Shown: positions 35,233 to 42,336 of the stretch, one piece after another | How the letters are laid out: every line of letters begins with the position of its first letter | How positions within the stretch are numbered: the stretch's first letter is position 1 | Assembly (NCBI GenBank): GCA_027487375.1 | Contig: JAIYDQ010000158.1 | Location: 1-42,336 of the forward strand | DNA length: 42,336 nt | From: Planctomycetaceae bacterium | GTDB lineage: Bacteria; Planctomycetota; Planctomycetia; Pirellulales; Pirellulaceae | Reading direction: 5' to 3' | Program-made: the position numbers and the translations under genes | Notes under the pieces: generated by a model | The model's database searches: none | Told to the model about the DNA's origin: nothing | The model's input: the letters and a program-made list of their open reading frames with translations, nothing else

Positions 35233-35627
35233 AAGCCTATCATCTCCGAATTCTAAACGACTGCTACTGAGAATACTAGTTTTTGTTTTTCATTATCGCA
35301 GATCGCCATGGCCCTACCAACTAGCCGCCGACCATCTACAGAGCAAAGTCACAATTTCAAGCTGGGTAATGAGCCGTGAGCGCTAGCTCCGGGTTGCTAT
35401 GGGAAAACCGGGAGCTAGTGTTCGCGGCTCGATCCATATTCTGAAGAATTGACTAGCCCTGCGACCATCTAGCCACCAGATGCTGAAATCTTTATTCTCT
35501 AGACGTGCCAACTGAGTATTGATGGTACGGGCGATGCTTGAAGTTGTCATTCCAATGGTGCGACTTACTACATCAAGATCGCTTCACAATCTGAACTTAT
35601 TCTCACACATGGGTGCGAAGGCTAACA
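35233..35627. promoter_or_regulatory. divergent promoter region between the Pup-like locus and fabI
   Basis: About 395 bp. It holds the palindrome at 35371-35430 (listed separately) and should contain promoters for both directions: the minus-strand one between 35240 and 35365, the fabI one between 35440 and 35610. No gene was recognised. Confidence 0.45.
35371..35430. repeat. imperfect inverted repeat, about 23-bp arms
   Basis: The left arm from 35371 (GAGCCGTGAGCGCTAGCTCC GGG) pairs with the right arm ending at 35430 (CCGGGAGCTAGTGTTCGCGG CTC). Of 23 positions, 18-19 match exactly, and most differences keep G-U pairing in RNA, as if the hairpin were conserved. The loop is about 14 bases. 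It lies between divergent promoters, so it is not a terminator for either gene. Confidence 0.7.
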
Positions 35628-36455
35628 ATGAAGTTGTTTGAAGGAAAAAAAGGAATCGTTCTAGGCATTGCAAACGACAACTCCATTGCTTGGGCTATCG
35701 CTCGGGAAATCATGGAGCACGGCGGAACTTGCGGATTTTCGCATTTGCCCGATCGTCCCGATGATGAAAAGAAAAAGAATCGAATGCGGGTCAGCAAATG
35801 CGTTGACCAGTATCCATCCCAAACGGCATTCCTCGAACCGCTTGACGTTCAAGAGGACGAACAAGTCGAAGCTTTCATGAAGATGGCCGGCGAAAAGCTT
35901 GGCAAGATCGACTTTTTGTTGCACTCAATCGCTTTTGCGGATCGTGCTGACTTATCACGGCCAACTGTTGAAACAGGCCGATCTGGTTTTAAGCTTGCCA
36001 TGGACGTAAGCGTTTACAGCTTGATTTCCGTAACGAACTTTGCGCGTCCGCTATTCAATCCGGGGGCCTCGGTTGTTGCGATGACATATTTTGGTGGCGA
36101 AAAGTGCGTCCCCGGCTATAACGTGATGGGAATCTGCAAGGCGGCCTTGGACGCCACCATCAAGTACCTCGCATTTGATATGGGGCCGGTTGACGTGCGG
36201 GTTAACGCCGTCAGCGCGGGGCCACTCAAGACACTCGCTGGATATGCAGCTGGCGTCGGCGAAATGCAGGAATACTATGGACACGTGGCTCCCTTGGGAC
36301 GAAATGTGACACACGAAGAGGTCGGCCGAAGCGGTGCTTATCTACTAAGCCCTTACAGCAACGGAATCACCGGGGAAATCCTCCACGTGGACGCTGGATA
36401 TAACATCATGGGCAGCCCCGGACGACTGCTGGACCAAATGAAGGCCCAAGCGTAA
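35628..36455 (+). CDS. fabI: enoyl-[acyl-carrier-protein] reductase (NADH)
   Basis: A 275-residue short-chain-dehydrogenase-fold enzyme, catalysing the last reduction step of each fatty acid elongation cycle. Cofactor site GIANDNSIAWAIA follows the first strand (GKKGIVLG). The FabI active-site pair is in GYNVMGICKAALD (Tyr, six residues, Lys), with MTYFGGEK before it. DVRVNAVSAGPLKTLA and the C-terminal NGITGEILHVDAGYNIMG are typical of FabI. The ATG at 35628 has GAAGG six bases upstream; an in-frame GTG at 35613 would add five residues and overlaps that site. It is a single-gene unit, followed by a strong hairpin at 36518-36552. The gene fits well with the membrane-lipid desaturase elsewhere in the window but is not linked to it. 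Confidence 0.96.
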   Translation: MKLFEGKKGIVLGIANDNSIAWAIAREIMEHGGTCGFSHLPDRPDDEKKKNRMRVSKCVDQYPSQTAFLEPLDVQEDEQVEAFMKMAGEKLGKIDFLLHSIAFADRADLSRPTVETGRSGFKLAMDVSVYSLISVTNFARPLFNPGASVVAMTYFGGEKCVPGYNVMGICKAALDATIKYLAFDMGPVDVRVNAVSAGPLKTLAGYAAGVGEMQEYYGHVAPLGRNVTHEEVGRSGAYLLSPYSNGITGEILHVDAGYNIMGSPGRLLDQMKAQA

Positions 36456-36770
36456 TTTCGTTGGCTTTCTTCAATTTTTGATCCGAATTTGAAAAGATTC
36501 GGTAAATGACCGAAAGCGATTCGACTCGGCAGTTTTTGTAGCCGAGCGAATCCTGAAAGATTTGTTATTGACCAAAGTCTTCCCGTTTAGCCACTTCCGA
36601 ACGCGGAAATTGCGATGGACTTGTAGAATCTAGCCGATATCCGTATCATTCTCTGTCCTGAAACCGGCATTCCTTATTGATTGCGTCGCAACGGCCGCCC
36701 AGGAACTTACTAGATCAACGTCGAAAACGACAAGATTCGCGACGTTAGGTATCACCAAAGTATTCGTACC
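36456..36770. other. intergenic region between fabI and rpmE
   Basis: About 315 bp. It holds one strong hairpin (36518-36552) and then the promoter and leader of rpmE. No gene was recognised. Confidence 0.45.
36518..36552 (+). terminator. strong hairpin downstream of fabI
   Basis: GATTCG(A)CTCGGC (36518-36530) pairs with GCCGAGCGAATC (36541-36552): 12 pairs with one bulged A and a ten-base loop containing TTTTT. It begins 62 bp after the fabI stop. No T-run follows the stem, so it is a possible terminator or a structured 3' end. Confidence 0.4.
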
Positions 36771-37016
36771 ATGAAATCAGGCATCCACCCAAATTACGTA
36801 GAAACCACTGTCACTTGCGGTTGTGGGAACACCTTCAAAACTCGAAGTATTCGCAAGGAACTGAAGGTCGACATTTGCAATGCATGTCACCCATTTTTTA
36901 CGGGCAAGTTGAAGTACGTCGATACCGCCGGACGAATTGAGAAGTTCCAAAACAAGTTCGCAGCCGGAACGTACGCATCACTCGGCGGCAAAAAAGCACC
37001 TGCAAAGAAGAAATAG
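36771..37016 (+). CDS. rpmE: 50S ribosomal protein L31 (zinc-binding type)
   Basis: An 81-residue bL31 protein. It starts MKSGIHPNY as usual, and has the four Cys of the zinc-binding form (C16 and C18 in TCGCGN, C36 and C39 in CNACHPF), so this is the C+ type rather than the zinc-independent paralogue. [18 protein letters not shown] is the conserved late block. The C-terminal Lys/Ala tail is an extension common in this family. It bridges the two ribosomal subunits. A perfect intrinsic terminator follows at 37043-37088, and prfA begins 119 bp downstream; the rpmE-prfA-prmC order is widespread. Confidence 0.97.
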   Translation: MKSGIHPNYVETTVTCGCGNTFKTRSIRKELKVDICNACHPFFTGKLKYVDTAGRIEKFQNKFAAGTYASLGGKKAPAKKK

Positions 37017-37042
37017 CTGGCTCCAACCTAAACACAAATTAT

Positions 37043-37093
37043 CCGCCGCAAAACATTCGCTTCGATGCGTGGTTTTGCGGCGGTTTTTCGTTT
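37043..37093 (+). terminator. intrinsic terminator between rpmE and prfA
   Basis: CCGCCGCAAAAC (37043-37054) and GTTTTGCGGCGG (37072-37083) form a perfect 12-pair stem with a 17-base loop, followed by TTTTTCGTTT. It lies 26 bp after the rpmE stop, so rpmE can be expressed at a higher level than prfA-prmC. Confidence 0.9.
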
Positions 37094-37135
37094 GCCACCT
37101 CCACAATTCTTCGCTGTTAATCTCGCTGGGTATCT

Positions 37136-38212
37136 ATGAACGTCCGTGCAAAACTAGATGAGTTACTGACAAAATTCGAAGGACTTGAACAGCAGATGTC
37201 CGATCCAGAGGTTCTGAGTGACTCTGGCAAGATCGCAAACGTGATGCGCGAGCACGGGGGTCTGCTTAAAATGGCGACCAAGTATCGCAACTATAAAAAG
37301 ATGTCCGAAGACATTCGCGACCTCACCCTCATGGCAGAAAGCGAAGACGCCGACGAGCAAGCAATGGCTCGCGAGGAACTCGACAAACTAGTCGCGAGTC
37401 GCGAAGAACTGTGGCGCGAACTACTTGACTTCACGATCGGCGGCGAGGACTCGAACCGAACGCGTTGCGTTATGGAAATTCGAGCCGGTACTGGCGGTGA
37501 AGAGGCCGCATTGTTCGCTCGTGATCTCTACCAAATGTATCTCCATCATGCTGATCAAAAGCGATGGAAGGTGGAAGTCATGGACAGTAGTGTAAGTGAA
37601 CGTGGTGGCTTCAAAGAGATCGTTCTAGCATTCGAAGGCGAATCGGTTTATCGCGAATTGCAATTTGAAAGTGGAGGGCACCGCGTCCAACGAGTACCCG
37701 AAACGGAAACCGCTGGTCGTGTCCACACATCAGCCGCAACCGTCGCGGTGATGGCTGAACCTGAAGATGTGGAAATTGACTTGAAGACAGAGGACTATCG
37801 CGTTGATAAGTTCTGCGCCTCGGGCCCAGGAGGACAACACGTTAACAAGACCGAGTCGGCGATCCGCTTGACGCACTTCGAAACGGGTGTCGTAGTCCAA
37901 TGCCAAGATGAAAAGAGTCAGCACAAGAACTTGGCTCGCGCTATTCGAGTTCTCAAGAGTCGACTGTACGACCTCAAACGCGAACAAGAAGCTAAGAAGA
38001 GATCCGACGAGCGGCAAACATTGACCGGATCAGGAGACCGCAGCGAACGTATTCGCACTTATAATTTCCCACAAAACCGGCTAACTGATCACCGAATCGG
38101 CTTAACGCTTCACAAGCTTGATCAGATTATTGCAGGTGATTTTAATCCTGTCACCGAAGCTCTGTTAGAATACGAACGTAATCAATTACGCGGCGGAATG
38201 GATGATGCATAA
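37136..38212 (+). CDS. prfA: peptide chain release factor 1
   Basis: A 358-residue class I release factor recognising UAG and UAA. The codon-recognition domain has [20 protein letters not shown], where P-E-T is the RF1-type PxT tripeptide. The peptidyl-hydrolysis motif G232-G233-Q234 is in [19 protein letters not shown]. The [13 protein letters not shown] block lies in the middle. The Gln of GGQ is the substrate of PrmC, whose gene follows 22 bp downstream, so the two are co-transcribed. The start follows the rpmE terminator by 40 bp, which leaves little room for a promoter, so read-through or a promoter inside the terminator region is needed. Confidence 0.98.
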   Translation: MNVRAKLDELLTKFEGLEQQMSDPEVLSDSGKIANVMREHGGLLKMATKYRNYKKMSEDIRDLTLMAESEDADEQAMAREELDKLVASREELWRELLDFTIGGEDSNRTRCVMEIRAGTGGEEAALFARDLYQMYLHHADQKRWKVEVMDSSVSERGGFKEIVLAFEGESVYRELQFESGGHRVQRVPETETAGRVHTSAATVAVMAEPEDVEIDLKTEDYRVDKFCASGPGGQHVNKTESAIRLTHFETGVVVQCQDEKSQHKNLARAIRVLKSRLYDLKREQEAKKRSDERQTLTGSGDRSERIRTYNFPQNRLTDHRIGLTLHKLDQIIAGDFNPVTEALLEYERNQLRGGMDDA

Positions 38213-38234
38213 GTTACTCGTGGAAGCTTGATCG

Positions 38235-39155
38235 ATGACGCAAACCGAAACATGGACGGTCGGACGGCTGTTAACTTGGACGACAGATTACCTTCGTAAG
38301 AAGGGGTCCGAATCGGCAAGACTAGATGCCGAAGTCTTACTAGCACACGCACGACAATGCCAACGGATTGAACTATACACGGCATTCGATCAAGAACCGG
38401 ACGAATCGGTAAAGGCCGCTTTTCGCGAGATGGTTGTTCGTCGTGCAGAGGGCACCCCAGTTGCTTACTTAGTCGGTCACAAAGAGTTCTATTCAATGGA
38501 TTTTCGGGTAAACCCGGACTGCCTGATACCACGTCCAGAAACCGAGCATCTTGTTGTCGCTGCTATTGATGCCGCGAAAGCCCTTTCTAAGGTTCCCGCA
38601 TTTGCTTCGGACCCGAAGCCACGAACGTTGGCGGTCGCCGATATCTGTACCGGTAGCGGGTGTGTTGCTGTAGCGATAGCCAAGCACATTCCGAACGCGC
38701 TGGTATTTGCAAGTGACCTCAGTGAACCAGCCCTCGCCGTAGCGACGCATAACGCCTCTCAGCATTCACTATCGGACCGAATTCAGTTTTTCTCCGGCGA
38801 CCTTTTAGATTCAATTCCCGCTGATAAATCTGTTGCCAAGTTCGACATAATTGTGAGCAACCCACCCTACATCAGTCAGAGCGAGTATGAACAACTGAGC
38901 AAAAGTGTTCGCGAGTTTGAACCGAAATCAGCTCTTTTGTCAGGAGTGACCGGGCTCGAGATTAGCGAAAGATTAATTGCCCAAGCGAACGAGCGAATCG
39001 CTGCAGGTGGCTTCATGATCATTGAAACATCGCCCATGCTGGCGAAACAATTAGCGGAGGTTTTTGACCAACACCCAGGTTGGACTATTCAACCGACCAT
39101 CAAAGATCTTCAAGGTCACGCCCGTATAGTGATCGCCCGACGAGTCACCACGTAG
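38235..39155 (+). CDS. prmC: release factor glutamine methyltransferase
   Basis: A 306-residue SAM-dependent methyltransferase (HemK family) that methylates the GGQ Gln of release factors. The N-terminal helical domain (about 1-85) is followed by RPETEHLV, the SAM-loop DICTGSGCVAVAIA, and the catalytic NPPY at 209-212 within IIVSNPPYISQSEY. It lies directly after prfA, its substrate's gene. The final codons and TAG stop (39153-39155) fall inside a copy of the dispersed repeat arm found at 19433-19487, so the repeat now supplies the end of this gene. Confidence 0.96.
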   Translation: MTQTETWTVGRLLTWTTDYLRKKGSESARLDAEVLLAHARQCQRIELYTAFDQEPDESVKAAFREMVVRRAEGTPVAYLVGHKEFYSMDFRVNPDCLIPRPETEHLVVAAIDAAKALSKVPAFASDPKPRTLAVADICTGSGCVAVAIAKHIPNALVFASDLSEPALAVATHNASQHSLSDRIQFFSGDLLDSIPADKSVAKFDIIVSNPPYISQSEYEQLSKSVREFEPKSALLSGVTGLEISERLIAQANERIAAGGFMIIETSPMLAKQLAEVFDQHPGWTIQPTIKDLQGHARIVIARRVTT

Positions 39156-39176
39156 CAGCGTCTCTCCGCAGACGCG
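39150..39176. repeat. single arm of the 19433-19487 repeat family
   Basis: ACGTAGCAGCGTCTCTCCGC followed by AGACGCG matches the left arm at 19433-19455 with one inserted base (CCGCAGACGC against CCGAGACGC). No matching right arm follows. It overlaps the last bases of prmC, including its stop codon. Confidence 0.7.
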
Positions 39177-39242
39177 TATGTATCTTCTCTTCACCAACGC
39201 GGACCTATTCCCAGTTATGATTCCGTCTTAAAGACCGGTATT

Positions 39243-39761
39243 TCATCGCGGGATAAAGTCTTCCCAAAGGCCTTTTGCCTTAAGTAGCCGTTCGGTCAAC
39301 TCGCGAATTGCTCCGTGTCCACCAGGAGTGCTCAAGGTCCACTTGGCGGCGGACTTTACTTCAGCAACTGCATCACTGACGGCTACTGATAAACCAACTT
39401 CCAAAATTACTGGCAGGTCTGGTAGATCATCACCGATGTAACAAACTTCAGATGCGTTGAGCCCAAGAGATGCAAAGATCTCGCGTGCTGCTGGTAGCTT
39501 CTCCTCGAAGCCTTGTCGAACGATTGCGATGCCGAGCTCTTTCGCGCGAAGTTTTACAATTTGAGAGTTCCGACTGGTTAAAACCCCAAACGAAAATCCA
39601 GCCTGTTGCCAAAGCTTGATTCCCATGCCATCGCGGACGTGAAACTCTTTTGATTCAATTCCAGCATTATCCAGAATGATTCTCCCGTCGGTCATAACGC
39701 CATCGACATCGGAAAGAATTAATTTGATTGGACGTGCTGCTTCAGTATCTCGATTGGACAT
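39243..39761 (-). CDS. kdsC: 3-deoxy-D-manno-octulosonate 8-phosphate phosphatase
   Basis: A 172-residue HAD-superfamily phosphatase of the KdsC type. The first motif is D18-V-D20-G-V-M-T-D-G, holding the nucleophile and general acid. Then come GVLTSRNS (second motif), KLPAAREI with the conserved Lys, and CYIGDDLPDLPVI (acidic metal-binding motif). The C-terminal GGHGAIRELTERLL matches the KdsC tail that reaches into the neighbouring subunit. It releases phosphate from Kdo-8-phosphate to give Kdo for lipid A core. It lies 35 bp after kdsD on the same strand, so both are probably one transcript. This implies an outer membrane with Kdo. Confidence 0.93.
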   Translation of the reverse strand: MSNRDTEAARPIKLILSDVDGVMTDGRIILDNAGIESKEFHVRDGMGIKLWQQAGFSFGVLTSRNSQIVKLRAKELGIAIVRQGFEEKLPAAREIFASLGLNASEVCYIGDDLPDLPVILEVGLSVAVSDAVAEVKSAAKWTLSTPGGHGAIRELTERLLKAKGLWEDFIPR

Positions 39762-39796
39762 GCAGGTATGGAGAGTCTTGAGTTAGGAGCTCGTAG

Positions 39797-40885
39797 TTAG
39801 CAAAATATGCGCAGGGTCGCTGGTGAGGAGTTCTCGAAATTGCAAGTGGATTCTTCCTGAGAGGCAAGCTCTCTTGAGTCAACAAACCCAATCAAATCCG
39901 TGATATCTATCATGCCGATTGGTTTGTCATCGGCATCCACGACAGGTAGTTCGCTGATTTTTTTCTGTGCAAGAATCGTTAACGCATCTGTCGCCAAAGC
40001 GTTACTCTGGACCGCCGAAAACTTACGAATCATCATCTGTGAGATTGGTTCATCGATTGTTTGGTCTAGCCTGCGCTCGAGCAGTTTCGCCAAGTCGCTA
40101 TCGGTGAAAATGCCTTGCAGTTTACCAGCGTCGTCCACCAACATAACAGCACCACTTCGACGCCCCGGTCTTGCCACCCCAACTAGCACTTCGCGGATCG
40201 AGCTAGTCATCTCCGCCACGCGGCACTCGTGAATGGGACGCATCAGTTCATTCACCGTCTTTAATTGATTCCCGAGCGATCCACCTGGATGAAATCTTGC
40301 AAAGTCAGCCGAAGCAAAGCCGCGTTCATCACTAACTACAATTGCCAATGAATCGCCCAGGGCCATCATGCAAGTCGTGCTTGTAGTCGGAGCGAGACCG
40401 TTTGTACAAGCTTCTCGGTGTTTCGGTATCGCAAGAACGAAATCTGCAGCCATTGCCAATGGACTCGACTCATTTGAAGTAATCGCAATGATCGCAGAGC
40501 TATGGCATTTCAGGTGATCAAGCAGCCTCACGATCTCATGCGATGCTCCGCTGTTTGAGAGAATAAGAACGACATCGTCGGGATGAATACGTCCAAGATC
40601 ACCATGAACCGCTTCGCTGGGATGAACGAAATGCGCAGATGTTCCGGTGGAAGCAAACGTGGCGGCAATCTTTTGCCCAACCCATCCAGCCTTACCAATT
40701 CCTAAGACGATCAATCGCCCTTGCATCGAAAGTATGCACTGCACGGCGCCGGTAAACGGGTGGTAACCTTCAAGCTGTAATTCGGCGGCTAACGTCCTCA
40801 ACGCGTCCGCCTCACAGAGAACGACTTCTGCCGCACGCTGTTTTTGCCGGTTAGGTTGTTGCAACTTTCGTGCTGCGTTCGCCAT
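39797..40885 (-). CDS. kdsD: D-arabinose-5-phosphate isomerase (KpsF/GutQ family)
   Basis: A 362-residue protein. Residues about 45-190 form the sugar isomerase (SIS) domain: VLGIGKAGWVGQKIAATFASTG, HPSEAVHGDLGRI with the active-site His, and ILSNSGAS for phosphate binding. Two CBS domains follow (about 215-275 and 285-345), with MLVDDAGKLQGIFTDSDL and LPVVDADDKPIGMIDI. It converts D-ribulose 5-phosphate to D-arabinose 5-phosphate, the first step to Kdo. Pairing with kdsC fits this role. The last 20 residues are an unusual short tail with two Cys. Confidence 0.93.
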   Translation of the reverse strand: MANAARKLQQPNRQKQRAAEVVLCEADALRTLAAELQLEGYHPFTGAVQCILSMQGRLIVLGIGKAGWVGQKIAATFASTGTSAHFVHPSEAVHGDLGRIHPDDVVLILSNSGASHEIVRLLDHLKCHSSAIIAITSNESSPLAMAADFVLAIPKHREACTNGLAPTTSTTCMMALGDSLAIVVSDERGFASADFARFHPGGSLGNQLKTVNELMRPIHECRVAEMTSSIREVLVGVARPGRRSGAVMLVDDAGKLQGIFTDSDLAKLLERRLDQTIDEPISQMMIRKFSAVQSNALATDALTILAQKKISELPVVDADDKPIGMIDITDLIGFVDSRELASQEESTCNFENSSPATLRIFC

Positions 40886-41010
40886 GGTTTGGTGATCCTC
40901 CGTGATGCTTATGCGCTTGACTCAAAGAGGCCCAGCGAGCACCCCACTGTACCAAATCAACGCCTTCCCGAGCAATCGCGATCGGCGAGCTGTCGGCAAG
41001 TGATTTACGG

Positions 41011-41706
41011 CTATTTGTCTGGAGGGAGCAGATCCGAACGTCGCTCGGCGGTCCGACGGAGACTTTCGGAGGCTCTCCAAGCAGCGATCGCCTCGTGGTT
41101 CCCGTTGAGCAAAACTTCGGGGACGGCTAACCCTCGAAATTCCCGTGGACGGGTGTATTGCGGGAACTCCAAAATGCGATTGCCACGCGAAAACGAGTCC
41201 TCGATGCTACTTTGTTCGTCTCCCAGAACTCCTGGGATCATCCTGATGGTCGCGTCAACCAGTACCATCGCCGCAACTTCGCCGCCGTTGAGAACATAAT
41301 CGCCGATACTCAACTCCATCGGATTTAGGATATCAATGACGCGTTGATCAAAGCCTTCATAACGCCCGCACAGAACAAGATAGCGAGATTGGCTAGAAAG
41401 CTGCTCGACCAGTGGTTGCTCAAGGCGTTGCCCTTGCGGCGTCAAAAGCACAACCTTGCCCTCAATTGGACTCATCTTCTGAACGTCTTCGACACATCGG
41501 ACGACTGGTTCGACGCAAATCAACATTCCTGGTCCGCCACCAAACGGGCGATCATCAATTTTGTGATGCTTGGGATCAGTCGACCATTTTCGAAGATCGT
41601 GAACGACGATTTCAACGAGCGAAGCTTCGATTGCCTTATTGAGTAAGCTTTGCGTTAGATACCCCGAAAAGATTTCGGGAAACAAAGTGATGATGTCAAA
41701 TCTCAA
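41011..41706 (-). CDS. trmD: tRNA (guanine-N1)-methyltransferase
   Basis: About 231 residues from a TTG start at 41704-41706, with GGGAG nine bases upstream; this gives MRFDIITLFPEIF, the usual TrmD N-terminus. A frame to 41814 exists but adds unrelated residues. The trefoil-knot SAM site is present: YLVLCGRYEGFDQRV and SIGDYVLNGGEVAAMVLVDA. FGGGPGM lies earlier, and DSFSRGNRILEFPQYTRP is the tRNA-binding part. It makes m1G37 in tRNAs and so prevents +1 frameshifts. It follows rpsP, as in many bacteria, but rimM is missing between them and rplS does not follow. Confidence 0.95.
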   Translation of the reverse strand: MRFDIITLFPEIFSGYLTQSLLNKAIEASLVEIVVHDLRKWSTDPKHHKIDDRPFGGGPGMLICVEPVVRCVEDVQKMSPIEGKVVLLTPQGQRLEQPLVEQLSSQSRYLVLCGRYEGFDQRVIDILNPMELSIGDYVLNGGEVAAMVLVDATIRMIPGVLGDEQSSIEDSFSRGNRILEFPQYTRPREFRGLAVPEVLLNGNHEAIAAWRASESLRRTAERRSDLLPPDK

Positions 41707-41976
41707 AAAGCTAAACTCCCCTCGGGAGCAACATACCCAACTTGAAAATCCGTCCATAAGACGGATGAAAGTGTGAAGTCTAGAAGCAAGCTGCAGAATG
41801 GATGGGCACAGCACAACAAACCGGCTCTACCACGAATTTCCCGGAGGCTGCCCCGGCTACTATGCAACTCTAAATCGAAAACCGTAAAGTCATCGAGCAC
41901 TTAGACGACAACTTTCGCCCAAACCGCTCTCGAGCAAGACTCTAAGAGCGGAATTGATAACCGATTCCAACCTGAA

Positions 41977-42336
41977 CTAGGCTGGTGCTTGCTCAGCAGC
42001 AGCTTCCGCAGCAACGGGAGCGGATGTCGTACGAGGCTGCTTCGGTCCGCGACCGATTTTTTGTAAGGCTGTAGCTTGTTCGGACAAGTGAGTGCCCTTC
42101 GAGCCATATTTCTTAATCAAAACGCCGCATGCTTCGCTTGGCTGAGCACCAACACTGAGCCAGTAGTCAATCCGATCGCCACGCAAGATTGCTCGTGCGT
42201 CAGTTTCCTTGCACATTGGGTCGTAATGCCCGAGTTCTTCAAGGACTCGGCCGTCTCTTGGGCGACGCCCATCGACAACGCAAACTCGGTAAAACGGACG
42301 GTTTTTGCGTCCAAGACGCTTCATTCGGATACGAAC
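41977..42336 (-). CDS. rpsP: 30S ribosomal protein S16 (start codon just outside window)
   Basis: The frame reads V-R-I-R-M-K-R-L-G-R-K from the last base of the window, matching the usual bS16 start MVRIRLKRLGRK; only the first codon or so is missing. An internal ATG at 42324 is not the start. The core (KNRPFYRVCVVDGRRPRDGRVLEELGHYDP, RIDYWLSVGAQPSE) is conserved. An Ala/Pro/Thr-rich tail of about 30 residues extends the protein, as seen in planctomycete and other bS16 proteins. It is needed for 30S assembly. trmD follows 270 bp downstream. Confidence 0.96.
   Translation of the reverse strand, partial: VRIRMKRLGRKNRPFYRVCVVDGRRPRDGRVLEELGHYDPMCKETDARAILRGDRIDYWLSVGAQPSEACGVLIKKYGSKGTHLSEQATALQKIGRGPKQPRTTSAPVAAEAAAEQAPA

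Noticed and set aside
41707-41814. N-terminal extension of trmD to an upstream start
   Set aside because: The TrmD family begins at MRFDIITLFPEIF, and the TTG there has a good GGGAG site.
41707-41976. Possible rimM or KH-domain gene between rpsP and trmD
   Set aside because: No open frame of suitable length or composition was found in the 270 bp.
1-42336. tRNA, rRNA, CRISPR array, transposase or phage genes
   Set aside because: The gaps were read for tRNA arm motifs, direct repeats with spacers and transposase motifs; none was seen.

Overview
The window looks like chromosomal DNA of a planctomycete, probably close to the Pirellula/Rhodopirellula group. The reasons are the moderate GC content, a long operon of secreted and membrane proteins built in the planctomycete style (VWA/GATase-like membrane protein, large coiled-coil membrane protein, squalene-cyclase-like repeat protein, thioredoxin tail on a long exported protein), a Tat-exported Gfo/Idh/MocA oxidoreductase, Gly/Cys-rich lipoproteins, and short palindromic repeats in the intergenic gaps. 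No transposase, phage, CRISPR array, rRNA or tRNA was recognised.

Layout. 1-2258: a CsbD-type stress protein (cut by the window edge) and a GH13 alpha-glucan enzyme. 2609-4892: an Hpt phosphotransfer protein divergent from a sigma54 response regulator. 4941-16321: a tightly packed six-gene minus-strand operon of envelope proteins, with ATGA overlaps at two junctions. 16825-24849: mostly single genes, namely an exported phosphatase/cytochrome c'-like fusion, an NfeD protein, a small orphan, an O-methyltransferase, a lipoprotein, a membrane fatty-acid desaturase, an exported alpha/beta hydrolase and a small Cys-rich lipoprotein. 25413-33192: carB, the oxidoreductase, and ppdK with a clear terminator. 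33345-35232: a PafA/Dop (Pup ligase/depupylase) homologue with a 59-codon ORF overlapping its start. 35628-39155: fabI, rpmE, prfA, prmC on the plus strand. 39243-42336: rpsP, trmD, kdsD, kdsC on the minus strand. The two Kdo genes imply an outer membrane with Kdo-containing lipopolysaccharide.

The most interesting part is 33345-35232. The large protein has the PafA/Dop signature blocks, but an inserted stretch of about 100 residues carries two likely membrane segments, and Glu stands where the family has its catalytic Asp. The 59-residue ORF just upstream is acidic, helical in its second half, and ends Gly-Glu, as Pup and UBact-type tags do (after deamidation of Gln in many Pups). No proteasome subunit or ring ATPase lies within the window. 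This is a candidate membrane-associated, Pup-like modification pair. The ligase homology is strong; the tag is inferred from size, position, composition and C-terminus only.

Other points worth attention: a phosphatase fused to a CXXCH haem-binding tail, two tandem secreted proteins with matching LTxxQ-like motif spacing, a terminator-like hairpin in the carB leader, and at least three families of intergenic palindromes, one of which recurs as a single arm at the end of prmC.
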